A stretch of DNA of 30,030 bases from a virus. The notes beneath the pieces are model-generated. The model was not told where the DNA came from, ran no database searches, and saw only the letters and a program-made list of their open reading frames with translations. The DNA is taken from IMG/VR virus record IMGVR_UViG_3300008107_001022, positions 1 to 30,030 of that record, one strand, 5' to 3'. Position numbers and translations under genes: made by a program. Positions 21,739 through 29,250 of the stretch are shown here, in pieces. Numbering within the stretch: the stretch's first letter is position 1; every line of letters begins with the position of its first letter.

Positions 21739-22186
21739 AAACCGTCATTTCGTTGCCTATCAAATAATCAAAAGTCATCGTCCAACCTGCTAAGTTATTT
21801 TCAAACCGTTCAATAAATGGTTCACAAGTTGGGTTTCCGTCAATGATTCCTAAATTTAAAAAGTAGTCGCCACGAGTTAGTTTTTCGTAAACACGATTTA
21901 ACATTGTTATTTGTGTGTTCAATACGTCTTGCTCGTTGTCGTTACCTACAAAAATGTCAGTTGTTTCGTCTTTTGATATATCTACTACGTCCATTGCAAT
22001 AATAGAAATATTATAACGAATAACATTACTTTCAAACGTTGCATTATTTACAATGATATGGGCCAACGGGAATATAGTTTGTTTAGCTAAGTCGATTCTA
22101 AAAATATCACCTTGCGTAACCGTGTTCACTAAGTCAGTTGCTTCTAACTCAGATTTAATAATGTTTAAAATTCCGTAGTAACTCAT
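21728..22186 (-). CDS. Tail terminator/completion-like protein, 152 aa
   Basis: The 152-residue protein has an N-terminal helix (SYYGILNIIKSELEATDLVN), a strand ladder (PLAHIIVNNATFESNVIRYN, ISIIAMDVVDIS), a helix (LNTQITMLNRVYEKLTRGDYF) and a closing strand (GWTMTFDYLIGNEMTVC). This order resembles tail terminator proteins such as lambda gpU. It lies between the gp10-like gene and the tail chaperone-like gene, in the right place for tail closure. Confidence 0.62.
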   Translation of the reverse strand: MSYYGILNIIKSELEATDLVNTVTQGDIFRIDLAKQTIFPLAHIIVNNATFESNVIRYNISIIAMDVVDISKDETTDIFVGNDNEQDVLNTQITMLNRVYEKLTRGDYFLNLGIIDGNPTCEPFIERFENNLAGWTMTFDYLIGNEMTVCDG

Positions 22187-22208
22187 AATCCTTTTTTAAA
22201 TTGTCTAT

Positions 22209-22952
22209 TTAATTCACGTTGCTCAATTTCGATTTTTTGTTTTTCGAAAGTAAGGAAGGTAAGTGCTGTTGTAAGTCGAAGTCGGGTAACTTCTTCAAAC
22301 TTTGTGATGTCTCCTTTAGCTGCTGCATATATGCTTTGATACCAGCCCCATTGTTTGCTAAATTGAGTTCTTTCGCTAAAGTCGTTGTCATTTCCTTGCT
22401 CGTCAGTATCTCCGTCTCCAAATAAGACAGGGTAGCCCCTAACAACTCGTTCTCTAAATTGTAAAAAAAAACCTTTGCGGCTAAGGCTATATCTAAACTA
22501 ACGTTTTCCATTATTTCGGAATAGTTAGCAGAACTTTCGTAAGGCTCAATCTTATATTTGTCTCCGTGTTTTTCTACTATTGGGCGATACATAACAGCCA
22601 TTGCCTTGTGAAACGTTCCTATATCGCTTATATTAGCTTCTAAGTCTATATATTCACCCCAACTCATATTTTCTAAGTTAGGAATAAACCCAAATTCAGT
22701 ATCTAATACTTTAAATCGGTTTTTAAATTCGCTTTTTTGTTGGAACATCGTAGCAAAATGCTGGCTTAAAACTTCGATTTCTTTAAACTGAATTTTAACA
22801 ACGTCCTTTAGTTCAATACCGCAAAAACATTGTATCATTTTTTCAGCTAAAAAAACTTCGTCATTCGTGTTTTTGGCAATAGCTAAAAATTTTTGATAGT
22901 GCTTTAAAGGTATCTCACTAAGTTTTGTTGGAACGATTAATTCTAACTTCAT
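22209..22952 (-). CDS. Tail assembly chaperone-like protein, 247 aa
   Basis: A helical 247-residue protein starting MKLELIVPTKLSEIPLKHYQ, with CFCGIELKDVVKIQFKEIEV (about 47-66), FIPNLENMSWGEYIDLEANI (about 100-120) and FHKAMAVMYRPI (near 125-137). The WGEyiDLe and MaVlyRPi blocks recur in the tail modules of Bacteroidota phages at the position of G/T-type tape measure chaperones, so that role is suggested. The frame is open to 23000, but the ATG at 22952 fits both the conserved start and the small gene ending at 22954. I saw no slippery site making a second product. Confidence 0.62.
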   Translation of the reverse strand: MKLELIVPTKLSEIPLKHYQKFLAIAKNTNDEVFLAEKMIQCFCGIELKDVVKIQFKEIEVLSQHFATMFQQKSEFKNRFKVLDTEFGFIPNLENMSWGEYIDLEANISDIGTFHKAMAVMYRPIVEKHGDKYKIEPYESSANYSEIMENVSLDIALAAKVFFYNLENELLGATLSYLETEILTSKEMTTTLAKELNLANNGAGIKAYMQQLKETSQSLKKLPDFDLQQHLPSLLSKNKKSKLSNVN

Positions 22953-22953
22953 A

Positions 22954-23133
22954 TTATTTAAACGTTTTATTATGTTTCTTGTAGTACACGGCAATTGCAT
23001 ACGCTTCGCCTAACATCATTAAATGCTTTCTTATGCTTTGAGCGTCGTTAAAAACTATCTTTACACGTTTACCCGTTCGAATATACACATAATGCTCAAC
23101 TTCCTGGGCCATTATCGGTGTGTCATCTGTCAT
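22954..23133 (-). CDS. Small hypothetical protein, 59 aa
   Basis: ATG 23133 (in TAATG with the large terminase stop) to TAA 22954, one base before the next gene's start. The product (MTDDTPIMAQEVEHYVYIRT, then KRVKIVFNDAQSIRKHLMML and a Tyr/Lys-rich end) is well formed and fills the gap completely, so it is probably real though below the 60-residue cut-off. No family recognised; position between terminase and tail genes. Confidence 0.7.
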   Translation of the reverse strand: MTDDTPIMAQEVEHYVYIRTGKRVKIVFNDAQSIRKHLMMLGEAYAIAVYYKKHNKTFK

Positions 23134-24293
23134 TAACGTAAATTATATGTGCCGTAATTTCTTTTTAATCCTAAAGTTTCCATTTCGTGGTAGCGTAAAG
23201 CATCTATAGCGTGGTTATTATTATCGATAGGTTTGTTCAATCGTGTTCCTGCTTTGTCAACATCCCAACAATAAGCCCTTAACTCTTTAATTAAATTAAC
23301 GCTATTTGCCGTTATTAAATATTCTTGTTGTTGCATAACATCGATTCCGTAATTAATCGAATCCTTACCTTTTGTAACGCCTTTAATTGTTATTCCGTAG
23401 CGTCTTATTTCGTCTATTGATTTAGGTTCGGAACTATCAGCGTAAACTGGTACGTGTTTTGGAAGTCTTTTAGCTATATCGCTGTTTAACATTCCTGTTT
23501 GGTAAACTAATTCATTTAGAATCCGTGTTCCGTTATAATTGTAAATCTCTATCGCTGAAGTAGGGTCGTTCGTGTAACCAAAGTCTAATCCTATTCCGAT
23601 TAACTTAGCTTCTGCAGGTAGTACGTCTATTTGTTTCCAGTTTGAGAATATAACACCTTCTAACATTCCTATTTCACCTAATCCGTAAACACGCCACCAA
23701 TTAGCCCAATAACTACTCGTTTCAGCTTTTAAACGATTCTTTTCTATTTGTTCAACTATTGATTTGTCTAAGGCTTCGTTGTCTTTGTAGGTTAAGATTA
23801 TAAACTCTGAGTCGGGTTCGTCTTTTAGTTCCGTATGCACCCAAAATTCATTAGCAGGGTTAAAGTCTAAATAAACAGCTTTCTTTGTACGTATTGCTAA
23901 CTCGTTATAACTTTCAAAGGTTATGTTATTACATTCGTTTATATAAAGTACGTCACGTCTTGCACCCCTTAATTTACTTGAGTCATCAGCACTAAAAAAT
24001 TCAAAACTTGAACCGTTTAAAAATTGATAAGTTAAAAGTGATTTGTTAAATTGTGCTTCGTGCCATTTACTCATCCACTTCATTATTTTAATAAAGTCTT
24101 TTAAAGCCCCTCGTCTTAAATGTGGTATTGATTCAGCTACAACGCTTATTTCTATTCCAGGAACAGCAGAAGCACGGGCAATTAACACGGCTAAAATTCC
24201 GTACGTTTTCGCAGCACTTGTGCCACCTTGAACAATACGAACCCGCTTTTTTAACTTAAGTATTTTATTCGTCGAAGTCGTCCGCTGAAACAT
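23133..24293 (-). CDS. terL: Terminase large subunit
   Basis: Packages DNA into the prohead. The 386-residue protein is of the Terminase_3/PBSX type: Walker A at 23-30 (GGTSAAKT), Walker B ending in catalytic E120 (DVLYINECN), a coupling-like LDFNPANEFW near 142-151, and nuclease acidic residues D227 (GIGLDFGYTNDPTS), D286 (VYADSSEP) and D364 (NNHAIDALRYH). All active-site residues are present, so it should be functional. It starts within the small-subunit gene (29-base overlap). The packaging type cannot be decided from sequence; the circular assembly would fit headful packaging or joined ends. Confidence 0.93.
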   Translation of the reverse strand: MFQRTTSTNKILKLKKRVRIVQGGTSAAKTYGILAVLIARASAVPGIEISVVAESIPHLRRGALKDFIKIMKWMSKWHEAQFNKSLLTYQFLNGSSFEFFSADDSSKLRGARRDVLYINECNNITFESYNELAIRTKKAVYLDFNPANEFWVHTELKDEPDSEFIILTYKDNEALDKSIVEQIEKNRLKAETSSYWANWWRVYGLGEIGMLEGVIFSNWKQIDVLPAEAKLIGIGLDFGYTNDPTSAIEIYNYNGTRILNELVYQTGMLNSDIAKRLPKHVPVYADSSEPKSIDEIRRYGITIKGVTKGKDSINYGIDVMQQQEYLITANSVNLIKELRAYCWDVDKAGTRLNKPIDNNNHAIDALRYHEMETLGLKRNYGTYNLR

Positions 24294-24597
24294 CGGGGAA
24301 GATTGGTTGTTCTACTATTGTTTGTTCTATTTGTTGAAGTGGCGCTCCGTATCCTGAATCCATTAACGCTTTATAGGCTGCTACATCACCCTCACGTGCT
24401 TTTTTTATTAGTGCTAAAGTCATTAAATCTTCTTGGCTCATTGTTTCTTCTTGGTTAGTTAAAGGGTTCTTTAGCTTTTGATTAACTTCTAACCAATACT
24501 TTGCTATTGTGCTTCTATTCTTTGCTCCTTTAGGTCTGCCGTTAGGGTTTCCGCTTTCGCCTTTTTGCCAACGTGGCTCTATATCTTTATTTGCCAT
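24265..24597 (-). CDS. terS: Terminase small subunit-like protein (DUF5681)
   Basis: The 110-residue protein has the DUF5681 start WQKGESGNPNGRPKGAKNRS (residues 9-28), basic and likely DNA-binding, then helices and an acidic end (DVSADDFDE). Its place directly before the large subunit, with a 29-base overlap, makes it the likely small terminase that recognises phage DNA. The DUF5681 N-terminus is known from phage genes at this position; recognition itself is inferred. Confidence 0.8.
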   Translation of the reverse strand: MANKDIEPRWQKGESGNPNGRPKGAKNRSTIAKYWLEVNQKLKNPLTNQEETMSQEDLMTLALIKKAREGDVAAYKALMDSGYGAPLQQIEQTIVEQPIFPDVSADDFDE

Positions 24598-24620
24598 TGT
24601 GATTGTTGTATTCTCGTTGT

Positions 24621-25814
24621 TTATTTTAATTCAACTCCGTTCTTTTTAATAACTAAAGTCGGGTCTAATTTTTTCATTCGGTCAATGATAACTTGGCAAT
24701 ACTTCGGGTCTAATTCCATTCCGTAACATTTGCGTTTAAGTTGGTGAGAAGCAACCATTGTTGAGCCACTGCCCAAAAAGAAATCTAAAATTAATTCATT
24801 AATGTTTGTTGAATTATTTATACTTCTTTCGCATATTTCTAAAGGCTTTTGTGTTGGGTGTTGCATTTGTAAACCTTTCATTCTATTTACTTGCCAAACT
24901 CCATTTTGCCTTTCGTGTAATTCTCGCCTTCCAATCATTCCAAATATTGCCCATTCACTATCACCATAAGCACCTTTTAAATCACCTAAACCGGGTCCGC
25001 CTTTATCCCATACTACAACACTTTTAATTTTACCAATATTTTCACAAACTTCTTTAAAATCATTAAAGCAATCCCACCTGCACCAAATATAAAAATGTCT
25101 ATTATTTTCTAAAAATAATGGGATTAAACTTAATGCGTCTTGTCCTACATTTGTATTCTCATCGTTTAAAATTTGTGTGTCAGTTCTTTTTTGTTTTACT
25201 TCGCTTTTCTTACTATCCCAGGCATTGCTTTCATATGCCATTCCATAAGGCGGGTCGGTAAAAACTAAATCAGCTTTTTGTCCGTTCATTAGCTTTGCCA
25301 CTTGGTCGCTATCCGTACTATCTCCACAAAGCAATCTATGTTCTCCAATTTCGTAAAGGTCTCCTAATACTATATCCGTGTTTATCTCGTTAGGTATTTC
25401 GTAGTTATCTTCTTCGGCTTCAAGTTCTTCTTGAACGCTTAAATCAACAGGCAAATCTAAACCCCAATCGTCTAACTTTTCAGCGTCCCATTCATTTGCT
25501 AAACTATCCCAATCCCATTCTCCAAAACCTACGTTATCTTTTATTAAAAATTCGTTTTTTTGTTCCTCCGTCCATTCGTCTGCTACTATAATAGGTATTT
25601 CTTTTAATCCTATCTCTTTACAGGCTTTTAAACGCATATTACCACCTAAGACAACGTATTTATTATCTACATCAGTAAAAACGACTAAGGGACGTTTATT
25701 TAGCATATCAGGGAACTCCTGTATTGACTTAACTAACTTTTGGAATTTTCCGTCTTTTATTATTCTTGGATTCTTTGGGTTAGGTTTAACCTCACTTATT
25801 TTAACTAACTTCAT
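24621..25814 (-). CDS. ParB-like domain fused to a DNA methyltransferase
   Basis: Residues 1-100 are a ParB/Srx-like domain (PNPKNPRIIKDGKFQKLVKS, VVLGGNMRLKACKEIG near 54-69). Residues about 145-390 are an N6-adenine or N4-cytosine methyltransferase: LLCGDSTDSD, TDPPYGM (DPPY at 187-190), HPTQKP (319-324) and LDFFLGSGSTMVA (343-355). The DPPY box before the AdoMet box is the beta-class order. No restriction enzyme is near, so it probably modifies phage DNA to escape host restriction. The target site cannot be read from sequence. Confidence 0.9.
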   Translation of the reverse strand: MKLVKISEVKPNPKNPRIIKDGKFQKLVKSIQEFPDMLNKRPLVVFTDVDNKYVVLGGNMRLKACKEIGLKEIPIIVADEWTEEQKNEFLIKDNVGFGEWDWDSLANEWDAEKLDDWGLDLPVDLSVQEELEAEEDNYEIPNEINTDIVLGDLYEIGEHRLLCGDSTDSDQVAKLMNGQKADLVFTDPPYGMAYESNAWDSKKSEVKQKRTDTQILNDENTNVGQDALSLIPLFLENNRHFYIWCRWDCFNDFKEVCENIGKIKSVVVWDKGGPGLGDLKGAYGDSEWAIFGMIGRRELHERQNGVWQVNRMKGLQMQHPTQKPLEICERSINNSTNINELILDFFLGSGSTMVASHQLKRKCYGMELDPKYCQVIIDRMKKLDPTLVIKKNGVELK

Positions 25815-26015
25815 TTAATTAGGGTTGTATTTATATATTTCAAATTCGTCTTTTTCTACTGCGTGTATTTCTAATGAGTATAATTTATAATCTATAAACA
25901 GGCAATAGTTTATTTCAGATACTTTCATTATTAAGCGTAACGCATTCCATTCTTGTTTGTGTTTTGTTGGGTTCATAAACACTATGTAATAATCACTGCT
26001 TAATGTTAGGCTCAC
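25815..26015 (-). CDS. Hypothetical protein, 53-66 aa
   Basis: Unrecognised. The longer form starts at a GTG (26015) one base from the stop of the gene before it; an internal ATG at 25976 would give 53 residues (MNPTKHKQEWNALRLIMKVS). The rest is a mix of strands (NYCLFIDYKLYSLEIHAVEK). It ends one base before the methyltransferase start, so the genes are joined in one transcript. Confidence 0.6.
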   Translation of the reverse strand: MSLTLSSDYYIVFMNPTKHKQEWNALRLIMKVSEINYCLFIDYKLYSLEIHAVEKDEFEIYKYNPN

Positions 26016-26414
26016 TTACTTTGATTCGTCTTTATATTCGTTATATACTTTTTTTAAATCGTCTATACGTTGAATAACGCAACTCGGACAGCTTGTAAGT
26101 TCGTTTCTGACTTGAAAGATTCTTGAATGAATTTTAAATAGTTCTACTTGTTCAATCGGGGTTACTCTATCCGTGTTTTTGCTAAACCATTCATCTAAGT
26201 AACTAAATTCGTTTTCTTCTAAACACAAAGGCTTTTTATACGGGAATATCTGATTTAATTTAGCTTTACGTTCATCGCATCCGCAATCTTCTCCTAATAA
26301 CCATTTAGCAACTTTTGCTACTCCAGTTACTTCTAAAACCTTTTCTACTGTATCTCCTAATCCTTCGCTTTTAGCCGCTAATATTTCGGCTTTTGTTCGT
26401 CTTTTTCTTGTCAT
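26016..26414 (-). CDS. Conserved Cys-rich phage protein, 132 aa
   Basis: Basic N-terminus (MTRKRRTKAEILAAK), then GDTVEKVLEVTGVAKVAKWL, GEDCGCDERKAKLNQIFPYK (about 41-60) and a C-terminal SCPSC pair (about 108-112). The GEDCGCdeRkeklN block is one I associate with proteins near terminase genes of Bacteroidota phages. The four cysteines probably bind zinc. No known function. It lies four bases before the sigma factor's stop-side neighbour, in the same transcript. Confidence 0.68.
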   Translation of the reverse strand: MTRKRRTKAEILAAKSEGLGDTVEKVLEVTGVAKVAKWLLGEDCGCDERKAKLNQIFPYKKPLCLEENEFSYLDEWFSKNTDRVTPIEQVELFKIHSRIFQVRNELTSCPSCVIQRIDDLKKVYNEYKDESK

Positions 26415-26418
26415 CTTT

Positions 26419-26949
26419 TTATTTTATTAATTCGTAATCTGCATTAACATAGTCTAAATAATCTTCGTGAACGTTATCTTTAATTCGCTCCTTGCAATTC
26501 TTTAACGTGCAAAAAATACTCCGTAAACTTATATTAGTTCCGTTGGATATTTCTCGCATTGATTTATCTGAGTCTTTATATAAGTTAAATAACATTTGGT
26601 CGTACCATTCCCACGTCTTTACTTCGCTATCTACTTTTTTTAGTAATCTTGAAAAGCCTTCGTGTTCTTCTAATTCGTCTATTTGTTCCAAAGTTAATAT
26701 ATTGTCTAAACCAACTTTTATTATTCTGCTCTTTTGCCTGTGAAAATCAACAAACAAAGAGCGCAACGTTAAATAAACATAATACCTATTTACCTGCCCG
26801 TTTACAATAACCGCTTTCTCTTTATTCTTATTGATAAAACGAATATACATTTCTTGAACTAAGTCCTCAGCGTAAAACTCCTCACCAAAACTTTTAATCG
26901 TCTTAATGTATTCTTTATGGTGCTGGGCGACTTGTTCAATCCAGTTCAT
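26419..26949 (-). CDS. Phage RNA polymerase sigma factor (ECF-like)
   Basis: Probably directs host RNA polymerase to late promoters. The 176-residue protein has a region-2 signature AEDLVQEMYIRFINK (about 27-41), a linking helix (YYVYLTLRSLFVDFHRQKSR), and a region-4-like HTH (MREISNGTNISLRSIFCTLK, about 131-150). Size fits a two-domain ECF-like sigma. The frame is open to 26979, but the ATG at 26949 begins the conserved helix (NWIEQVAQHHKEY) and has an ATAAATTTCT leader also found before the zinc-finger gene. It lies after a terminator and heads the genes for DNA modification, packaging and virion. Confidence 0.82.
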   Translation of the reverse strand: MNWIEQVAQHHKEYIKTIKSFGEEFYAEDLVQEMYIRFINKNKEKAVIVNGQVNRYYVYLTLRSLFVDFHRQKSRIIKVGLDNILTLEQIDELEEHEGFSRLLKKVDSEVKTWEWYDQMLFNLYKDSDKSMREISNGTNISLRSIFCTLKNCKERIKDNVHEDYLDYVNADYELIK

Positions 26950-26983
26950 AAATAAATTTCTATAACCCAGTATAAACAAAAAA

Positions 26984-27024
26984 TGCCTAAAGTACCGCTT
27001 TTTTTATAAGAGATACCAAAGGCA
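26984..27024 (-). terminator. Terminator-like hairpin between zinc-finger and sigma genes
   Basis: On the minus strand TGCCT...GGTA pairs with TAC...AGGCA across a loop of about 18 bases with an internal mismatch, followed by six T. It is weaker than the other terminators. Because it precedes the sigma gene, read-through or a separate promoter is needed there; a weak TTG...TACTTTAG (one mismatch) lies within the same stretch. Confidence 0.6.
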
Positions 27025-27046
27025 ATTTCGTTAGTTCTTTTTAGTT

Positions 27047-27403
27047 TCACTCTGCTAATTTATGCAATTTTCTTTTATAGTTTAACAAACGACCCAACCC
27101 ACGTGAACAAGTGTCTAACCTATAAACGTATTTTTCGCTCAATTCGTGTAACAAACCTTTCTTACAGGTCATTATCATATCTGAATGTAATCTCATTCGT
27201 GTTTGCATCCCTTGTATCATATCTTCTATTATTCCCATACGGTCTTCTACTTCGTCTTTATCTATAGCTAATCCTTTACCATCGCAAGACATACAAGTAA
27301 AATCAACAGGGTTTTGTTCATAAGGGATATGCGTATCGTTCAAATCGATTGTTACATAACCATCACCATCACACTCCGGGCAATTCATAAATAAATTTCT
27401 CAT
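27047..27403 (-). CDS. DnaJ-type zinc-finger protein, 118 aa
   Basis: Residues 9-45 carry two CxxCxGxG-type knuckles (CPECDGDG, CMSCDGKG), the zinc-binding repeat of DnaJ central domains, followed by a long helical tail (MGIIEDMIQGMQTRMRLHSD, then KYVYRLDTCSRGLGRLL). There is no J domain, so it is not a DnaJ; a protein- or RNA-binding helper is possible. ATG 27403 follows the CAATTAAAAATTT leader; an ATG at 27388 (MNCPECDG) is also possible. It is the first gene after the promoter at 27434-27462. Confidence 0.7.
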   Translation of the reverse strand: MRNLFMNCPECDGDGYVTIDLNDTHIPYEQNPVDFTCMSCDGKGLAIDKDEVEDRMGIIEDMIQGMQTRMRLHSDMIMTCKKGLLHELSEKYVYRLDTCSRGLGRLLNYKRKLHKLAE

Positions 27404-27433
27404 AATTTTAAATTTTTAATTGTTAATTGTCTA

Positions 27434-27462
27434 CAAATATACTTAAAAGAATAACACTACAA
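27434..27462 (-). promoter_or_regulatory. Promoter before the zinc-finger and late genes
   Basis: Minus-strand TTG (27460-27462), 18 bases, TATATTTG (27434-27441). It lies just after the recombination operon's terminator (27465-27497) and 31 bases upstream of the zinc-finger start, so it begins a new transcript. Confidence 0.75.
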
Positions 27463-27464
27463 AC

Positions 27465-27497
27465 AAAAAAGCGGAATTTTTTACGTTCCGCCTTAAA
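27465..27497 (-). terminator. Intrinsic terminator of the recombination operon
   Basis: On the minus strand GCGGAA (27486-27491), nine-base loop, TTCCGC (27471-27476) and then six T (27465-27470). It lies three bases after the HTH gene's stop. Confidence 0.88.
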
Positions 27498-27499
27498 AT

Positions 27500-27703
27500 T
27501 TATTTACTAAAGAACTCTCCTAACTTTTCGATTGACCTACTCGATAAGTTACTTCCGTTTAAAAACTTATGAAGATTAGGTTGTCTTATACCTACTTCTT
27601 TTGAAAAAGCATTTAGGCTGATTTCGTGTTTTTGTAGGTAAAAACGAACCATCGAACGGGTAACTTCATTCGCTTCGCTTAAAACTTTTGCCTGCTCTCT
27701 CAT
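27500..27703 (-). CDS. Small HTH regulator (XRE/Cro-like)
   Basis: A 67-residue protein whose second half is a helix-turn-helix of the Cro/XRE type: LNAFSKEVGIRQPNLHKFLN (about 31-50) followed by a closing helix (SSRSIEKLGEFF). It has no dimerisation or peptidase domain, so it resembles Cro more than a full lysogeny repressor. It is the last gene of the ERF operon, overlapping the DUF736-like gene by four bases. It may shut off early promoters, but no operator was found. Confidence 0.8.
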   Translation of the reverse strand: MREQAKVLSEANEVTRSMVRFYLQKHEISLNAFSKEVGIRQPNLHKFLNGSNLSSRSIEKLGEFFSK

Positions 27704-27942
27704 AAGTTACTTAAAAAATCGTCAAAATCTTTGTTACCGTAGTTAGGTTTTGAACCTTGCGTTTGTTCCTGTACGGGTTTAAAACTTAACGACTGAAATT
27801 TACCTTTTTGTCCGTCTTTTACCCAACTACTAATGTAATATTCTACTCCACCGATTGTAGCTTTTCCTTGATAATGCGGATGCGTTTCTTTTTCTCTTTT
27901 GTCGTTAGTGAATAACGCTCCGCTGTTGTCTTTTTTTTCCAT
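27700..27942 (-). CDS. DUF736-like phage protein, 80 aa
   Basis: The start (NSGALFTNDKREKETHPHYQGKATIGGVEYYISSWVK) is the pattern of DUF736-type proteins in phages and plasmids: 'NsGaLF' then 'dYtGk..i.G.eyyisaW' and 'kG.f.sLsfkp'. These often occur beside replication or recombination genes; function unknown. The disordered tail (VQEQTQGSKPNYGN) ends in DFDDFLSNL, an acidic tail like those of single-strand-binding proteins, so a role on single-stranded DNA is possible. Confidence 0.78.
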   Translation of the reverse strand: MEKKDNSGALFTNDKREKETHPHYQGKATIGGVEYYISSWVKDGQKGKFQSLSFKPVQEQTQGSKPNYGNKDFDDFLSNL

Positions 27943-27956
27943 TTTTACTTATTTAT

Positions 27957-28394
27957 TTAAAGTTTTACAAATTCTACTGATTCTGAATAATAACCATTAC
28001 TATTTCCAAACCAACGAATATCTACATATCCTTTTATAGTTGCTAATTTATAAAAAGTCCAAGTATAAGATTCAGGTTTACTTTCTCCAAACTCATTTTT
28101 ATAACTAAATTCATAGTCTGGATTTCTACCTTCTTCTAACTTAAAAGATTCTTCAAAATTTTTTACAAAATCATCATTACTTACTTCCTCAGCTATTAAA
28201 ATCGGGTTACCTATTAAATCATTTAAATCTCCATTAATATCATCAATAGTAACAGCTTCGCAACAATCTTGTTCGTGATACATTTTATATTGAGTTCCGT
28301 CATTACAAGTAAATAAAATTTCATCTAATTCGTCATCTACACGAATATATAATAAAGTTTTACCCTTTAATTCTTTTATATCTATATATTCCAT
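27957..28394 (-). CDS. DUF7448-like protein, 145 aa
   Basis: An acidic protein with [27 protein letters not shown] (about 31-57) and [15 protein letters not shown] (about 59-73), then [20 protein letters not shown] (about 108-127) and [15 protein letters not shown]. These are the main blocks of DUF7448-type phage proteins; no activity is known. It lies in the recombination operon between a small hypothetical gene and the DUF736-like gene. Confidence 0.75.
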   Translation of the reverse strand: MEYIDIKELKGKTLLYIRVDDELDEILFTCNDGTQYKMYHEQDCCEAVTIDDINGDLNDLIGNPILIAEEVSNDDFVKNFEESFKLEEGRNPDYEFSYKNEFGESKPESYTWTFYKLATIKGYVDIRWFGNSNGYYSESVEFVKL

Positions 28395-28396
28395 TT

Positions 28397-28582
28397 TTAC
28401 TTTGTTTTAATATATAACCTTTTAAATCTTTCAACCGAACAACAAAACTCCGTTATAGGGTTTGTTTCGTGTTGTCTTATAGTTTCGTACCAAACTTTAT
28501 CCTTTTTAAAGTCTTTGATTTGTACTATTTGCTCTCGGGTCGTGTTTTTGTAGTAACGCATTACTTTTAAATCTTCATTCAT
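28397..28582 (-). CDS. Hypothetical protein, 61 aa
   Basis: Unrecognised small basic protein ([20 protein letters not shown], then [19 protein letters not shown] and a basic end). It overlaps the exonuclease gene by four bases and ends two bases before the DUF7448-like gene, so it belongs to the recombination operon. Confidence 0.68.
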   Translation of the reverse strand: MNEDLKVMRYYKNTTREQIVQIKDFKKDKVWYETIRQHETNPITEFCCSVERFKRLYIKTK

Positions 28583-29250
28583 AATTCATTAATTAAATTG
28601 TTATAATACTCACGTGCTAATTCTATTCGTTCTTTAATTTGTTCTATTACGCTTTCGTCTTTTGCTATTTTAAAGACTTTTACACGCTTTTCTTTCGGGA
28701 TATGGTCAAAGTTATGTTTCTTTTGCACAAAATCTCTTACATCCAAACTTTCGTCTATTAGGTTTTGTTTCCAATGTTCTCTCCTTACTTCGTCTTCTAC
28801 TATCTGAAAAGGTGTATTTACAAGGCAGTAACAAAGTAATGCTTCCGTTTTGCCTGTTAACCATAAATATCCCTGCAGCTGAAAATAGTAATCCTTGTTT
28901 GGAATATCATCTTCAAAGAACGGGAAGGTTGTAGCATCCCAAGAAGTTTTCACGTCCAAAAGTATTTCATTCGTGTTTACATCGGGTGTTCCAGTTATCC
29001 ATTCGTTTGTTATGTTTTCATCGTTTTTGTAAATAAAGCCTAAATCTAAAACATCGTTAACGAGTTCAATGGCTTCGTTTTCGCATTCGTTACCTTTATC
29101 CGTGTATCTACTCCAAAATTCCTTAAGGATTCCGTATTTATGTTCAATTGCAAGTTCCTGAATGTAGGTTTTGCAAGTCTTTGATAAAACTTCCCCTTTG
29201 GTTTTTGGGGAAGTCATAATCTTTCCTAATTGTGATGCTCGGATTTTCAT
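28579..29250 (-). CDS. YqaJ-type recombination exonuclease
   Basis: Resects DNA ends so the ERF protein can anneal strands. The 223-residue protein has the PD-(D/E)XK nuclease core: an acidic helix (KGNECENEAIELV, 52-64), GTPDV with D90, LLDVKTSW with D99 and K101, and YYFQLQGYLWLTG (121-133) with Q124, the order of YqaJ/lambda exonuclease-type enzymes. It starts one base from the ParB-like stop and belongs to the ERF operon, so annealase and exonuclease are made together, like the lambda Red pair. Confidence 0.85.
   Translation of the reverse strand: MKIRASQLGKIMTSPKTKGEVLSKTCKTYIQELAIEHKYGILKEFWSRYTDKGNECENEAIELVNDVLDLGFIYKNDENITNEWITGTPDVNTNEILLDVKTSWDATTFPFFEDDIPNKDYYFQLQGYLWLTGKTEALLCYCLVNTPFQIVEDEVRREHWKQNLIDESLDVRDFVQKKHNFDHIPKEKRVKVFKIAKDESVIEQIKERIELAREYYNNLINEL

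Noticed and set aside
22209-23133. Programmed frameshift producing a long tail chaperone as in lambda G/GT
   Set aside because: The region is explained by two well-formed genes (22954-23133 and 22209-22952), and I saw no slippery heptamer followed by a second open frame.
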